The notes beneath the pieces are model-generated. The model was given only the letters and a program-made list of their open reading frames with translations, made no database searches and was not told where the DNA came from. Below are positions 21,673-33,429 of a stretch of 64,000 nt of DNA, in pieces. Origin of the DNA: Salvia splendens (lineage: Eukaryota; Streptophyta; Magnoliopsida; Lamiales; Lamiaceae); assembly GCF_004379255.2 (NCBI RefSeq), contig NC_056048.1:11989197-12053196 (forward strand), written 5' to 3'. The translations under genes were made by a program, and so were the position numbers. Each line of letters opens with the position of its first letter. The first letter of the stretch is position 1.

Positions 21673-22653
21673 ATGGCACGACAGCGTTTTACCCACCGAC
21701 GCCCACTCCGGACAGGTGCTGATCCAGATGCGGTGGTACGTTACTACAGGACGTACCGGCGTTGCCACGGGGACACTCTCGCCGAATTCGTCGCCCATTA
21801 TGGTAAGCTATGGGAGGAGGCGAATTGGCATGGGGTGAAACCCTACGAGGGCATCATGAGACTGGTGGAGTTGTTCCCACCGGAGTGGCAGGGGTGGATG
21901 GCAACCACAGCCCAGTTGTACACTTCTTCGCGGCCTCCGACCTATGAGCCGATAGGAGACATGCCGGGCTTCTTGAGTGCAGTCTCGGCAGGGTGTTTCC
22001 ACTTTGGGAACGGGCCCCCGCCAGACATGCAGGCCCCGGGGAGTGAGCGGTTCCGTAGCCTGCCACCTTTGGCCCTGATGCGGGCGGCAGACGGGGTATT
22101 TGAGGAGGGACAGTCGTCCCGAGTTCCCGGCCGTCGCAGGAGTAGGGCAGAGATAGGAGATGTGTCGGAGTCCAGCGACGAGTTTGAGCCGATGGAGAGT
22201 GGCACAGGAGGTGGAGAGAGCAACGAGGATCCAGAGGAGGAGGATCCAGAGGAGGAGGATCCCGAGGAGGACATAGTAGGGGACGATGATGATGACGAGG
22301 AGCCGCAGATTGGCAGTCTCACGGACCAGATAGTGGGGGTCAACCCTCCACAGCCCCTCGAGCCACCACCAGAGATTCCTCCACCACCCATGGAGCCATT
22401 TCCCGAGGAGTTGGAGCAGCCCCTCCACCCAATAGATGAGGCGTTCTACAAGGGGCTATACTACTACGCCAAGCATGTGGACAAGGATTTCGTCTCCGAC
22501 CTCGACGTACCAGTGGCGCCTTGCATGGCCCCAGAGATCCCGCAGCCGGTCGTCGCCTCCGAGGGCGAGGAGGAGGTATGGTCACCTATAGAGATGCCCC
22601 TCCCTGGGACGAGCCACGACGACCCGATGTGGATCGACAGTGACTTGGAGTAG
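21673..22653 (+). CDS. Additional 326-residue acidic ORF upstream of gag in the Tekay element
   Basis: Starts at ATG 21673 and ends 285 bases before gag-pol. Residues about 1-100 look folded and carry aromatic and charged residues (VVRYYRTYRRCHGDTLAEF, MRLVELFPPEWQGWM) faintly reminiscent of a gag capsid helix bundle. Residues about 165-220 are very acidic and include three 15-bp tandem DNA units (DPEEE) and a DDDDDEE run. A proline-rich segment (PPPEIPPPPMEPFPEE) follows, then a C-terminus ending IDSDLE. No zinc knuckle, protease or membrane segment is visible. It is uninterrupted in a young element, so it may be translated. I do not recognise the family; the function is unknown. Confidence 0.7.
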   Translation: MARQRFTHRRPLRTGADPDAVVRYYRTYRRCHGDTLAEFVAHYGKLWEEANWHGVKPYEGIMRLVELFPPEWQGWMATTAQLYTSSRPPTYEPIGDMPGFLSAVSAGCFHFGNGPPPDMQAPGSERFRSLPPLALMRAADGVFEEGQSSRVPGRRRSRAEIGDVSESSDEFEPMESGTGGGESNEDPEEEDPEEEDPEEDIVGDDDDDEEPQIGSLTDQIVGVNPPQPLEPPPEIPPPPMEPFPEELEQPLHPIDEAFYKGLYYYAKHVDKDFVSDLDVPVAPCMAPEIPQPVVASEGEEEVWSPIEMPLPGTSHDDPMWIDSDLE

Positions 22654-22938
22654 GGGTCGGTCAGACGGGTCATAGCCGTGCTAGCGTAGTAGATTAGTTT
22701 CCTTTCTTTTGTAGAACTTCGATGATGTCATATGTAAAAGATATTAAGACCTCGCGAGAGGCAATTTTCCACTCTATGATGAATGCATATGACGTTGCAC
22801 AAATTATGGCTCCTATTGATTTATTTTAAGTATATGCATGAAAGAAAATGCATAAGATATGAAATGAATCCTAAAGAGATACACACTTTGTTATTGAAGA
22901 AAGTGAATAACTAGTACTAACATCACTTTATAAACAGA
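22654..22938 (+). other. Spacer between the additional ORF and gag-pol
   Basis: AT-rich 285 bases with no ORF of note. How gag-pol would be translated downstream of the first ORF (splicing, internal start, or a separate RNA) is not evident. Confidence 0.5.
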
Positions 22939-25900
22939 ATGCCTCCCAGAAGACAGGCAGGCAGACCAAGAAGGTACGCGCAAGTACCAGAGCAGATACC
23001 TAGGAGAGACCAGGCTGGGGGAGCAGGAGCACAACCGCCACCTCCTCCACCACCGCCTCCTGCAGTGCCGGAGAGGCGAGTGGAAGAAACATTTCTCAAA
23101 CAGAACCCACCTGTGTTCAATGGTCTGGGGAATCCTGCTGCAGCAGAGACCTGGGTGCGTGCGATCGAGCGCATCTTTGATTTTCTTCGGTGCACCGACA
23201 GAGAGCGACTCTCATGTGTGAAGTTTCAGCTGGTTGAGTCCGCCGACTTCTGGTGGGAAGCTAGGCGAAAGGTTATGACTCGCGAACAGTTGGAGCACTT
23301 GACCTGGGAGGAGTTTAAGAATGAGCTGTACGGCAAGTACATCCCCAAGAGCTACCGCAAGGCCAAAGAGGTGGAGTTTTACAGTTTGAAACAGGGAAAG
23401 ATGACAGTGACCGAGTACGATAGGTTATTCTGTGACATGTCACGCTATGCGCCTGAACTAGTAGACACGGACGAGAAAATGGCCGAAAAGTTTTGTACTG
23501 GCCTGAGATCGGAAATAAGAATGGCTCTGGCCAGTCATGGAGGTCTGTCTTATGTCGAGTCATTGGGCCGGGCCCTGGACATTGAGGCAGCTATGCCCAA
23601 AGAGAGGCCGACGACACATGTCACCACTGCTCCACCGCCGCCACAGCAGCGGTTCCCTCGAGAAAAGAGGAAATGGGAAGGAGACCGAGTCCCGACTGAT
23701 GCTAAGCAACCACAGTTTGCCCCTAAGCCACAGCAGAACCGTTGGTACCAAACTGCCCCGACTCCAGCTGCGGAGCGCGGAGCCCAGGCACCTCTATGTG
23801 CGAGATGCTCGAAGAGACATGACGGCGAGTGTAAGGCCGGGACTGGTGGATGTTTCCACTGCGGGCAGAAGGGACATTTTGCCAGAAACTGCCCGAGCAA
23901 GGCGACTGGAACGGGAGGACAGCGTCCGCAACTGCGGGCACTCCAGGTTGAACCAAGGAGAGAGAAGGCGATGCTCCCTGCACCACGTCCTCAGCGACAG
24001 CTACGCCCGAGACTTCCCCCACAGGCAAGAGCCTTCGCACTGCAGCAGAAGCAGGCCAGGGCCGAGGAAGGGAAACGGGAGCAAGGCAATTTGGCAGGTA
24101 TGGGAACTCTCCTCAACGTACCAATCACCCTTTTGTTTGATACCGGTGCATCACACTCCTTTATATCAACATCTTGTGTGGATACTTTGAACTTGCCTAC
24201 GGACGTGATGGAACATAGTATGAGGGTGTCCTCACCCGTAGGAGGCCTGATAGATATCACACGAACGTGCTCAAACATAAAATTTTCCATGGGAAACCTG
24301 AACCTAGTAGCTCATAACTTACATGTGATGTTGATGTGGAGCGTCGACATTATACTAGGAATGGATTGGTTAGCCGAGAACTACGCCACAATCCGTTGTA
24401 AGGAGAGACAGATAGCGCTACAATACCCTGGGACAGAACCCGTAATGTTTCATGGGATCTCCATGAGGAAACGAAAATCGATTATTTCTGCCCTGCAAGC
24501 AACAACCATGATGAGGAAAGGATGCCCTGCATACCTCGTCTTTTTGAACGAAGAAGAGAAAAAGGACAAGAAAATTGAGGACGTGGCAATAGTACGAGAA
24601 TATCCTGATGTATTCCCAGAAAAGCTACCAGGCTTGCCACCAAACAGGCAATTGGAGTTCAGCATCGATCTGGAACCAGGATCAGCTCCAATATCAAAGG
24701 CGCCTTACAGAATGGCACCAAGGGAGTTAGAGGAACTCAAAATGCAATTACAGGAACTACTAGACCTGGGCTTCATTCGACCCAGTGTGTCGCCGTGGGG
24801 CGCACCAGTACTTTTTGTAAAGAAGAAAGATGGCACCTTAAGGATGTGTATCGACTATCGAGAGCTGAACAAAATAACCCTCAAGAACAAGTATCCTTTA
24901 CCGAGAATCGACGACCTCTTCGATCAGCTGCAAGGAGCTGGAGTGTTCTCGAAGATGGATTTGAGATCGGGTTATCACCAGTTGAGAGTTCGACAAGACG
25001 ATATACCAAAGACTGCGTTCCGCACCAGATATGGCCATTATGAATTTACGGTAATGCCTTTTGGGCTTACCAATGCTCCAGCTGTGTTCATGGACCTAAT
25101 GAACCGCGTGTTCCACCCGTACCTGGACAAGTTCGTTCTGGTCTTCATAGATGATGTGCTCATCTATTCGAAGAACGAAAAGGAACACGAGGAACATTTG
25201 AGAGCCACCTTGGAAACGTTAAGAGCCGAGAAACTCTATGCTAAGTTCAGCAAGTGTGAGTTCTGGCTCAATGAAGTGAATTTCCTTGGACACATAGTGA
25301 CAGCAGAAGGGATCCGAGTAGACCCCGCTAAAGTTGAAGCCGTGCAACGTTGGCAGTCACCAGCAACGCCCAATGAAATTCGAAGTTTCCTAGGACTGGC
25401 AGGATACTACCGAAGATTCATTGAGGGGTTTTCTAAAATAGCAAGGCCGATGACTCAACAACTCAAGAAAGGAGTTAAAGTCAACTGGACCCCAGAATGT
25501 GAAGCAAGTTTCCAATTGCTTAAGGAAAAGTTGACCACAGCGCCGGTGCTAGCCGTACCAGAGGCGGGAGTCGACTATGTGGTGTATACAGATGCATCGA
25601 AGGTCGGACTCGGGTGCGTGCTGATGCAGAGGGGTAAGGTGATAGCATATGCGTCACGCCAATTGAGGCCGCACGAGTTGAACTATCCGACGCACGATCT
25701 GGAATTAGCAGCAGTGGTCCATGCGCTGAAGATTTGGAGACATCACCTCTACGGAGTTCGGTGTGAGATCTTCACAGATCATAAGAGTCTCAAATACTTT
25801 TTCGAACAGAAAGATCTGAATATGAGACAGCGCAGATGGCTGGAACTAGTCAAGGACTACGACTGTGGTATAAACTACCACCCAGGCAAAGCCAATGTAG

Positions 25901-27486
25901 TAGCAGATGCTTTGAGCAGAAAGACAGCGCCTCAAGCAGCTGTTTTCCTCACACAAGAGGAAGAGCTTATCCGGGAATTCGCCAAGATGCGGCTGGAAAT
26001 AGTAAGAGCCCCGGAGACAGTGGACAGCAGAATATCCACCTTGGTCATAGAACCAGATTTAAGAGCCAGAATTGTGGAAGCCCAGAGAGACGATGACGCT
26101 CTAGAAAAGATCCGTCTCAGAGTAAGGACGGGAAAAGGGGAATACTACCACGAAGAGGCGGATAATGCTCTCACTTTCAAAGGGAGATTATGCGTACCCA
26201 ATAAGGAGACACTCAGAAATGAGATCATGAGTGAAGCTCATGAGACACCCTATACTGCCCATCCTGGAAGTACGAAGATGTATCAGGACTTGAAGAAGCA
26301 ATTTTGGTGGGATGGCATGAAGAGAAGCATAGCGTCATTTGTGGAAAAATGTCTGGCTTGTCAGCAAGTGAAAGCTTTGCATCAACGACCCTATGGAAAG
26401 TTGCAGCCTCTCGAGATTCCAGAATGGAAATGGGAGCATATAGCAATGGATTTTGTGACAGGATTGCCAAAATCACAACGGGGAAACACGGCCATCTGGG
26501 TTGTAATCGATCGCCTCACCAAAAGTGCTCATTTCATACCAATTCGTATCACATACGGTTCAGACAAGTTGGCACAGATTTACGTGCGAGAGATCGTACG
26601 TTTACATGGTGTCCCAGTAACGATCACCTCAGATCGAGATTCAAAATTTACTTCTAGATTTTGGATAAGCCTACAACGAGAGTTAGGCACTCAGCTGAAT
26701 TTCAGCACAGCGTTCCATCCACAGACGGACGGACAGTCCGAAAGGACGATCCAGACATTGGAAGATATGTTAAGAGCTGTAGTGCTCGACCGTGGAGTGA
26801 GCTGGGAGTCAGTACTTCCACTTATAGAGTTCGCCTACAATAACAGTTACCAGGCAACTATTGACATGGCTCCATACGAGGCATTATATGGGAAAAAGTG
26901 CAGATCACCACTTTACTGGGATGAAGTTGGTGAGAGAAGGATTCTCGGACCGGACTCGGTAGAGGAAATGATAGAAATTGTCCGACAAATCCGAGGGAGA
27001 ATCAAGGAAGCTCAAGATAGACAGAAATCCTATGCAGATGCTCGCAGAACGGATTTACAGTTCAAGACAGGAGACAAGGTCTTTCTGAAAATATCCCCAT
27101 CGAAAGGGATAACCAGATTTGGCGTCAAGGGCAAGCTGAAACCGCGTTTTATCGGACCTTATGAGATCCTAGAAACAGTCGGCCCTGTGGCGTACAGATT
27201 AGCGCTCCCGCCAAGTTTCGGGAATGTTCACAATGTGTTTCATGTATCACAGTTGAGAAAGTACGTGTTTGACCCCAAACACATAGTGCACCAAGAAGAA
27301 ATGGTGTTAGAACCAGATTTGAGCTATGAAGAAAAGCCAGAAGCAATTCTGGACAGAAAAGTTAAAGAGTTGAGAAATAAGAATATTGTAACAGTGAAAG
27401 TCCTATGGAAGCATCACGGCCGCGAGGAGGCGACGTGGGAGCTCGAGGACCAGATGAAAGAGAAGTACCCACAGCTTTTTACCTAA
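22939..27486 (+). CDS. Tekay chromovirus gag-pol polyprotein, intact (1515 residues)
   Basis: One ORF without stops. In order: gag capsid (about 55-190, with [12 protein letters not shown] and YCPKSYR-like region [12 protein letters not shown]); CCHC knuckle [14 protein letters not shown] (about 305-318); aspartic protease [13 protein letters not shown] (about 396-408); reverse transcriptase with [19 protein letters not shown] and catalytic FIDDVLIYS (about 640-740); RNase H with [13 protein letters not shown] (about 880); integrase with an HHCC zinc finger (from about 1100), catalytic region [26 protein letters not shown] (1170-1270); and a C-terminal chromodomain (about 1455-1512, [23 protein letters not shown]). 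The chromodomain type and the cggGACGAAATTT-like end place it in Tekay/Del. Such chromodomains direct insertion to heterochromatin. Start chosen: first ATG of the frame. Confidence 0.95.
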   Translation: MPPRRQAGRPRRYAQVPEQIPRRDQAGGAGAQPPPPPPPPPAVPERRVEETFLKQNPPVFNGLGNPAAAETWVRAIERIFDFLRCTDRERLSCVKFQLVESADFWWEARRKVMTREQLEHLTWEEFKNELYGKYIPKSYRKAKEVEFYSLKQGKMTVTEYDRLFCDMSRYAPELVDTDEKMAEKFCTGLRSEIRMALASHGGLSYVESLGRALDIEAAMPKERPTTHVTTAPPPPQQRFPREKRKWEGDRVPTDAKQPQFAPKPQQNRWYQTAPTPAAERGAQAPLCARCSKRHDGECKAGTGGCFHCGQKGHFARNCPSKATGTGGQRPQLRALQVEPRREKAMLPAPRPQRQLRPRLPPQARAFALQQKQARAEEGKREQGNLAGMGTLLNVPITLLFDTGASHSFISTSCVDTLNLPTDVMEHSMRVSSPVGGLIDITRTCSNIKFSMGNLNLVAHNLHVMLMWSVDIILGMDWLAENYATIRCKERQIALQYPGTEPVMFHGISMRKRKSIISALQATTMMRKGCPAYLVFLNEEEKKDKKIEDVAIVREYPDVFPEKLPGLPPNRQLEFSIDLEPGSAPISKAPYRMAPRELEELKMQLQELLDLGFIRPSVSPWGAPVLFVKKKDGTLRMCIDYRELNKITLKNKYPLPRIDDLFDQLQGAGVFSKMDLRSGYHQLRVRQDDIPKTAFRTRYGHYEFTVMPFGLTNAPAVFMDLMNRVFHPYLDKFVLVFIDDVLIYSKNEKEHEEHLRATLETLRAEKLYAKFSKCEFWLNEVNFLGHIVTAEGIRVDPAKVEAVQRWQSPATPNEIRSFLGLAGYYRRFIEGFSKIARPMTQQLKKGVKVNWTPECEASFQLLKEKLTTAPVLAVPEAGVDYVVYTDASKVGLGCVLMQRGKVIAYASRQLRPHELNYPTHDLELAAVVHALKIWRHHLYGVRCEIFTDHKSLKYFFEQKDLNMRQRRWLELVKDYDCGINYHPGKANVVADALSRKTAPQAAVFLTQEEELIREFAKMRLEIVRAPETVDSRISTLVIEPDLRARIVEAQRDDDALEKIRLRVRTGKGEYYHEEADNALTFKGRLCVPNKETLRNEIMSEAHETPYTAHPGSTKMYQDLKKQFWWDGMKRSIASFVEKCLACQQVKALHQRPYGKLQPLEIPEWKWEHIAMDFVTGLPKSQRGNTAIWVVIDRLTKSAHFIPIRITYGSDKLAQIYVREIVRLHGVPVTITSDRDSKFTSRFWISLQRELGTQLNFSTAFHPQTDGQSERTIQTLEDMLRAVVLDRGVSWESVLPLIEFAYNNSYQATIDMAPYEALYGKKCRSPLYWDEVGERRILGPDSVEEMIEIVRQIRGRIKEAQDRQKSYADARRTDLQFKTGDKVFLKISPSKGITRFGVKGKLKPRFIGPYEILETVGPVAYRLALPPSFGNVHNVFHVSQLRKYVFDPKHIVHQEEMVLEPDLSYEEKPEAILDRKVKELRNKNIVTVKVLWKHHGREEATWELEDQMKEKYPQLFT

Positions 27487-27518
27487 CTGAGACAAAATTT
27501 CGGGACGAAATTTTTGTT

Positions 27519-27531
27519 AAGGGGGGTAGAA
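27519..27531 (+). other. Polypurine tract
   Basis: AAGGGGGGTAGAA immediately before the 3' LTR, the plus-strand primer site. It ends directly at TGTAATAGCC. Confidence 0.92.
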
Positions 27532-30500
27532 TGTAATAGCCGAGACTTAGATTTCTCGGGAATTATGAAATAAAATACTAGAACTTTTATTGACGAATGA
27601 AAGAGTATTTTTATTTCTTGAATAAGGGTACAAGTACAACTTCAGAAATTTCAAAGCCACCAAATTTCAAGTGTTTGGAATTAAATACACACCAATAAAC
27701 TTTTACATGTTAAGAAAAAGAGAGAATTTCAAATAGAAACCCTATCTCTTTACAAATGAAACTACTAGCTTCGGGCCCTTCTTCTAGCATGGTTTCGGCC
27801 CAGTTTCCGATGGCCCGTTGGGCTGAACAGACGAGACAGCAACCGAGAAGAGTCAGCCTCTTGTCCCTGCCAGAAAACAACAAGATAAACAAGAGGTTAC
27901 ATAAGACACTAAAGCTTTTAGTTGGCAAAGTAAGCAAGGATAAGGAACAAACCTACTTTGAGCTTTGAAGACCAAAACTTACCGAAAAAAAAGAAAGGTA
28001 AGAGATTGCTTTATCCCTGCACTCCACGGCTCACACCAGCCAAACGAGCAGCCACCAAGCACGGCAGTTCGGCACCGAGTTCGGCAGTTCGCCACCAAGC
28101 ACGGCAGTTCGGCACCGAGCTCGGCAGTTCGCCACCAAGCACGGCAGTTCGGCACCGAGTTCGGCAGTTCGCCACCAAGCACGGCAGTTCGGCACCGAGC
28201 TCGGCAGTTCGGCACCAAGCTCGGCAACTCCGTGATCTGGAGAGAAAGATCAAAACATGAAGAAGAGCTCGGCTGTTATGACAACTCGTTTCAACAGCCG
28301 TTAGATCTCCTCAATCGTTTACAGAGACAACAAGAGAAGTGTATTAAGAAAGGGAAGGGGAAACAATACCTTGCAGAAATGTGAGTGAGTGTTGGACCGA
28401 AAGAAGCAAACTCCAGCCAGCAGGCTCCCCTCCAGCTAATACTCTGCAAAGCTGCAGGTAACAGCCCTTGCTTTCCCTACCCAAACCGGTTATAGTCCGG
28501 AAATCAGCCCCCACAGTGCCACCTCTAGTGTGCACCTGCAAAAGAAGACAAATTCATGAATGAATCAGAGTACAAGGCAGCACAAAACACCAAAATCAGT
28601 TAAAGAATGCTGCAAGGTCAGCCAAGTACCTCAGTCATTGTGCAGCTTTCAGTTACAAGCTGTGCATAAATATGCCAATCTCCTCCTCAGTTCCATCCCC
28701 CACCACACAACAAACTAGTTACTAAACGGAGCAGCAAGCGGAAGAGCAAGAGAGGTCAAGACCAAGGAAGGGAGTAGCTTAGCAAGTTCAGCGGAGTTAC
28801 AAGGGAAAGGTAACACCCATCAGCTTAAATCTCAAGTTTAATGGCATCATTCGAGCATGATAGAAACAAAACATGGAAACGATTTATGATAACATGAGAA
28901 TCTGAGAAATCAGTAAACCTCCCTTGCACATACCCCAGCCTCATTAGGATGCATGTCTAGGGTAGTGTAGCACTTTTGAGACTGGAGGAAAGGAACCATG
29001 GAATGGTGTCTTCCACACAGAATCAGTCACATAGAAGCACAACCACATTGCTTTTCAAACGCGAACTAGGACTAGACTATGACAAGAGAAAGAAGATAAC
29101 TAGTAGGAACTTAGCTTCGGCGAGGCGACTGCCTGATTAAACGGCGCACTGCTACGAGGGTCTCCGCAGCGGCAGAACCGCCGTCTGCGTGTCACCCCTA
29201 AGCCGAGGGGTCCAGCGTCGCCGAAGGGAGGAAGATGGAGGCGACGGCAGCGTGGACCGAGGGATGCCGCTGAAGGACGGAGAATACGACGTCTTCCCTC
29301 CACGGGTGACCCCTCCGCGAACAAAACGTCGTCAAGATTGCCCGTACAAGGTTATGCCTCAAAGGGGGAAGAGATGGTGGGTAGTGGGTCGCCGGTTAGA
29401 CAGCGACGAGTCCTCCACCTCCCCAGGTTTCCGAATTTTAGACCCCTTCTTGCCGAGTAGGAGACAGAGGGTGGGAGCGGTCGTGCGATGCGGAGAGGAA
29501 CGGAATAGAAATGGGCTGACTCCGGTTCCTCACACGCCGGCGAGGAGCGCTGAAGGTGGCGGGGTGCGAAATCGCCGAGAGGAAGGAGAGAAAGGGGGCT
29601 AGGGTTCCTCATTTTCAATTTGGGGATTTTTGAGAAATGAGAGAGAGATAGTGACGATGGTTGGTGAAGGGGGTATTTGGGCCTTTTCCACTATTCATCA
29701 CTTGGGCCTGGAATTAATTAAGCTGGGCCAGATTAAATGAGAAGAAGAAAAGAATTGGGCCAATTAGTTAAGCTGGACCGAAAATGCTTAATGAAATAAT
29801 ACCTTGGCCCAGATTAAGTAAACTCCTTGCTGGACTTAAGAAATTAGTTCTCGGTTTAATACTTTTAGTGAAGAGCCTCTTTTCAAGTATAATGGAAATT
29901 ATTTCCTAAGCCACGGAAGAAAAGAACTTATAAGCCGTGAGTGAAATAAAGGCCAGTGAATAATTAAGGCGGACTATAATAGTCACAGAAAGTATTTCTT
30001 AAATACTTAAGATAATCCGAGAATTCTAATACCGAACGGGTCAGCCGGTTACAGAACAAATTAAATCACCGATTTAAAGATTTAAGACTTCTAATTTTAG
30101 AAGGCAGAATTTAAAATAATAAGCACACGCTTAGGCATGCATTCATGCAAGATTTTTGAGGTCTAATTTAAATATATTAATTTTGTAAAGGAACGTCGTC
30201 GTTCGACGCATAATCTCAGAACAGGGGAAAGCACCTATTTTGCAAGAGTTAAGCAATTGAGGTGTGGGCTTCTTTCCTTTTTATTTACAGAACTCTATGA
30301 GAATAAGTGTGAACGTTTGAATGAATTGTCATGCCATGTTTTATTTTGTGATTGCCATTCATGGTTAAAACGAATTCGGGTCCCAGTAGGTCAGTAAATC
30401 CTACTCGGACTAGTGTACACATAGGGACCGTGAGCTAGCGCAAGGTTGGCCGGTTCGTGGGTCATGAGCTAGCGCCAGGTTGGCCGACCCAGTGATCGTG

Positions 30501-31032
30501 GAATGTGGCCACATTCCCGATTCACACAGCTTGACATGGTATATCATCAGAAAGTTAAAAGACTGCAGTCTATTTCAGAAAGAAATAACAGATTTTAGTG
30601 ACCGGGACTTGTTTTCAGAAAAACCCCGCGTTCACTCAGCTTGGCAGACAATTAAAAGAAAAACAGTTTTCGGCATAAGCCACTGAGTATATCAAGTACT
30701 CAGCCCTGCATTTTGTTTTCCTAAATGTGCAGGTTGATCGATCGAGGCAGAGGAGGTGTTGGGACTGAAGATGAAATAAAAGAAGGGTAGCTAGTGTAGT
30801 ATGTCTCCATACATGTTATACTTGTCTTGGAACTCTTCCGCTGCATAGACCTAGCTTTGTCTCAGTAAAGACAATGTCCCCCTTTTCCCTCTGATGTAAT
30901 AATTTGCTTTTTGATGACTTTTAGACAGTATTTCTTTAATTTCAGTAATTATGATGATGTGTTGAGACCGTTTAGAATTTTTAGTCGCGAAATAGCTGCG
31001 CTTTCTTTGACTAGGAAGTTGTGGTCGTGACA
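27532..31032 (+). repeat. Tekay 3' LTR (3501 bp)
   Basis: Partner of 17327-20827, at a constant offset of 10,205 bases with no indel noticed, ending GTCGTGACA. It is followed by the duplicated target ATTAT and the right half of E2. Confidence 0.93.
28052..28231 (+). repeat. 40-bp tandem array in the 3' LTR
   Basis: Same unit number and alternation as in the 5' LTR array, which again indicates recent insertion. Confidence 0.88.
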
Positions 31033-31256
31033 ATTATTACACTATAATGGTGCATTACTAGTCGGTGTGCATTATTCAACTGAAAATCTGCATTATTGCA
31101 CTATAATGGTGCATTATTAGTCGGTGTGCATTATTCAACTGAAAATCTGCATTATTAAATGAGACGTGGCATCATTCTAACCGTCTGATGATAAAATCGT
31201 GGGGCTGAGATTAAAAAGAACAAAGAACAAAAGATACAAAAAGTAAATGAATATAT

Positions 31257-31310
<54 letters not shown>
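31257..31310. repeat. (TA)n tract at the tandem-duplication junction
   Basis: About 27 TA units. It ends E2 copy 1 and joins directly to the second copy of the sequence that starts at 16677. Confidence 0.95.
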
Positions 31311-31312
<2 letters not shown>

Positions 31313-31416
31313 CATTTTTGGTCAATCGAAATTGTTTTGCTCAAAATATAAAATTGCACACCAACACAACTTTAGGCGCAATTGCTCAAAAAACAAGTTG
31401 ACAACAATATATATAT

Positions 31417-31845
31417 AGAGGTGTGATCAACTACAAACTCTCTATAATACAAACTATACAAACTGATGTTAACGGAGTGTACAAATTCTGTCAACGGGGC
31501 TGATGTCAACAGGGGCTGATATCAACGGAGTGTACAAATTCTGGCAATGGTGGGCTGATGTTAATGGAGTGTACAAATTCTGTCAACGGGGGCTGATGTC
31601 AACAGAGTGTACAAATTATGTCAACGGGGGTGTACAAATTCTGATTGTTCGATGTCAACGGAGTGTACAGATTTGTAGGAAATGTTGCCATTAGGATTAA
31701 GTGAGTAGGGTTAACTGTTGATTTGTAGGAAATGTTGCCATTACAAAAATCTCTTATATTAAAAGTTGGTTAATTGTATTAAGTGAGTAGGATTAAAGTT
31801 TGTATAGTTTGTATCATAGAGGGTTTATAGTTTATCACACCCTCT
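31417..31845. mobile_element. E1 copy 2
   Basis: Same ends and internal GATGTCAACGG repeats as 16785-17213; part of the tandem duplication. Confidence 0.8.
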
Positions 31846-31860
31846 ATATATATATATATA

Positions 31861-32177
31861 GGGGTGTGTTAAGGTCCTTCGCAGCTTTTCAGTCCAATGT
31901 TCTTTTTAATCACAGCCCTTGGATCCTTGAATTAGATGGTTGTGATGACCTGCATTATTACACTATAATGGTGCATTACTAGTCGGTGTGCATTATTCAA
32001 CTGAAAATCTGCATTATTGCACTATAATGGTGCATTATTAGTCGGTGTGCATTATTCAACTGAAAATCTGCATTATTAAATGAGACGTGGCATCAATCTA
32101 ACCGTCTGATGATAAAATCGTGGGGCTGAGATTAAAAAGAACAAAGAACAAAAGATACAAAAAGTAAATGAATATAT

Positions 32178-32180
<3 letters not shown>
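31861..32180. mobile_element. E2 copy 2 (uninterrupted, empty site for Tekay)
   Basis: Complete E2, from GGGGTGTGTTAAGG to ATATATCC beside TA tracts. The Tekay target appears once as GCATTATTACACTATAATGG at about 31962-31981. Confidence 0.82.
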
Positions 32181-32225
<45 letters not shown>

Positions 32226-32437
32226 ATGTGATCAATGTCGAACCATTCTTAAGGGCCGAACTAGATACAAAAAGAACAAAGAACAAAAGATACAAAAAGT
32301 AAATGAATATATCCCTATATATATATATATATATATATAACCGTCTGATGATAAAATCGTGGGGCTGAGATTAAAAAGAACAAAGAACAAAAGATACAAA
32401 AAGTAAATGAATATATCCCTATATATATATATATATA
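32181..32437. repeat. Scrambled fragments of E2 and E3 ends between TA tracts
   Basis: After a TA tract (32178-32222) come the first about 42 bases of the E3 left end (GGATGTGATCAATGTCGAAC), an abrupt switch to the E2 right end, a second TA tract, a further copy of the last about 90 bases of E2, a third TA tract, and then E3 proper. This looks like slippage or template switching in TA tracts. Confidence 0.75.
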
Positions 32438-32886
32438 GGGATGTGATCAATGTCGAACCATTCTTAAGGGCCGAACTAGAGACCAAATTAGGGCCATCCA
32501 TTTTTTTAATCTTGTGGCTAGGATTAATTTACAATTAATTTAATTATTTATTCAATAAAAACATGCTGAGGGGTATTTTCGGAAATCAGTTTATTAATCT
32601 TCATAAAAAAACCTAAATCTCTTTCCTTCTCTCAATTCATACAATCTTCACGCAAGCTTCCTGCAATCTTCATCAATTTTTACGCAATCTTCATCAATTT
32701 TCTCGCAATTTACGTTAGTTGTATATTCTTCTTCAATCTGCATCGATCTCCACGATCTACCTCAATCGCGACCTATCTAAATCTGCATTTCACGATCGTT
32801 TTGCAATTGCTGCAATTGTTGTCAATCGCGATCTGTCTCAATCCTTCAATTCACGATCGTTTGCTGATTCACTACTTTGTTGATCG

Positions 32887-33267
32887 ATGCAGCATATGAA
32901 TGCTTCAACTCCATCGGGTTTTGCTTCCTCAATTCACGATCGTTTTGCAATTGCTGCATCGTCGATCAATCGCGATCTGCATCAAATTCCCGATCGATCT
33001 GCCTCAGTTTTTGCAATTCCTTCAATTCACGATCTGCCTCAATTGTCATCCATGAAGAATTCCACACGTGAAATTCATCAGCATCTCGATGGAGTAGGGA
33101 AAACACCGACAAATTCTGCGGTTGAAGATGGATCTTCATCGACCAATAATGAAGAAGCTAGTATTGGATCAATTCTGGATGATCTACAATATCAAGGAGG
33201 CATTATATTCGATACAGGTTCAGATTCAGAGCTAGAAGAAGAAAGTAACTCAGTTGAAGGTTTGTAA
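32887..33267 (+). pseudogene. N-terminal exon of a FAR1/MURA-type gene in E3
   Basis: An open stretch of 126 codons with a serine- and isoleucine-rich start, repeated Ser-Ile-His-Asp-type phrases (HDRF, DRSASVF, SIHDLP) and an acidic end (GSDSELEEESNSVEG). It ends at GAAG|GTTTGT, which could be a splice donor. FAR1-related transposon proteins often have an acidic N-terminus before the zinc domain; this assignment rests on position relative to the zinc-knuckle exon downstream. The upstream 200 bases are also built of related CAATTCACGATCG phrases. Confidence 0.45.
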
Positions 33268-33429
33268 TTTTTAATTTTTTCATTCTATAGTGTAAACAGA
33301 TTCATAATGAAGTAAAAAGGTCGAATTAATGAGGTAAAAAAACACACTAATGAAGTATTTTTATCGTAATATGATATGCTGACATGCTTTATATTGTATG
33401 CGATAAATACGACTCCTAATGAACAAATA

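Larger units (their letters stand above)
17327..31032 (+). mobile_element. Tekay (Del) chromovirus, Ty3/Gypsy, complete and very young
   Basis: A 13,706-bp element with two 3501-bp LTRs starting TGTAATAGCC and ending GTCGTGACA, flanked by the duplication ATTAT (17322-17326 and 31033-31037). It has an initiator-Met primer-binding site, a polypurine tract, an intact 1515-residue gag-pol ending in a chromodomain, and an additional ORF upstream. Comparing LTRs by eye I found six substitutions (near 18212, 18538, 18595, 19707, 20259 and 20730 in the left copy), about 0.17 percent. It inserted into E2; the paralogous E2 copy preserves the empty site. Confidence 0.95.
17229..31258. mobile_element. 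E2 copy 1: (TA)n-bounded MITE, split by the Tekay element
   Basis: The left part is 17229-17326, beginning GGGGTGTGTTAAGGTCC next to a TA tract. The right part is 31033-31258, ending at the TA tract 31257-31310. The two halves join exactly as the uninterrupted copy at 31861-32180, so the element is about 320 bp without the insertion. Inner parts of its ends are inverted copies (TTCTTTTTAATC-CAGCCC on both sides). The interior repeats TGCATTATT-containing units. Confidence 0.82.
31309..32222. repeat. Second copy of a tandem duplication carrying E1 and E2
   Basis: Sequence from 31309 repeats 16677-17326 and then 31033-31308, with the Tekay element absent. The unit is about 0.92 kb and differs at few positions (for example 16864 versus 31497, and one base near 32095). 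The left breakpoint of the second copy lies in a TA tract. Confidence 0.88.

Noticed and set aside
21808..22428. 206-codon minus-strand ORF opposite the Tekay additional ORF
   Set aside because: Antisense of an acidic and proline-rich coding region; composition explains the open frame.
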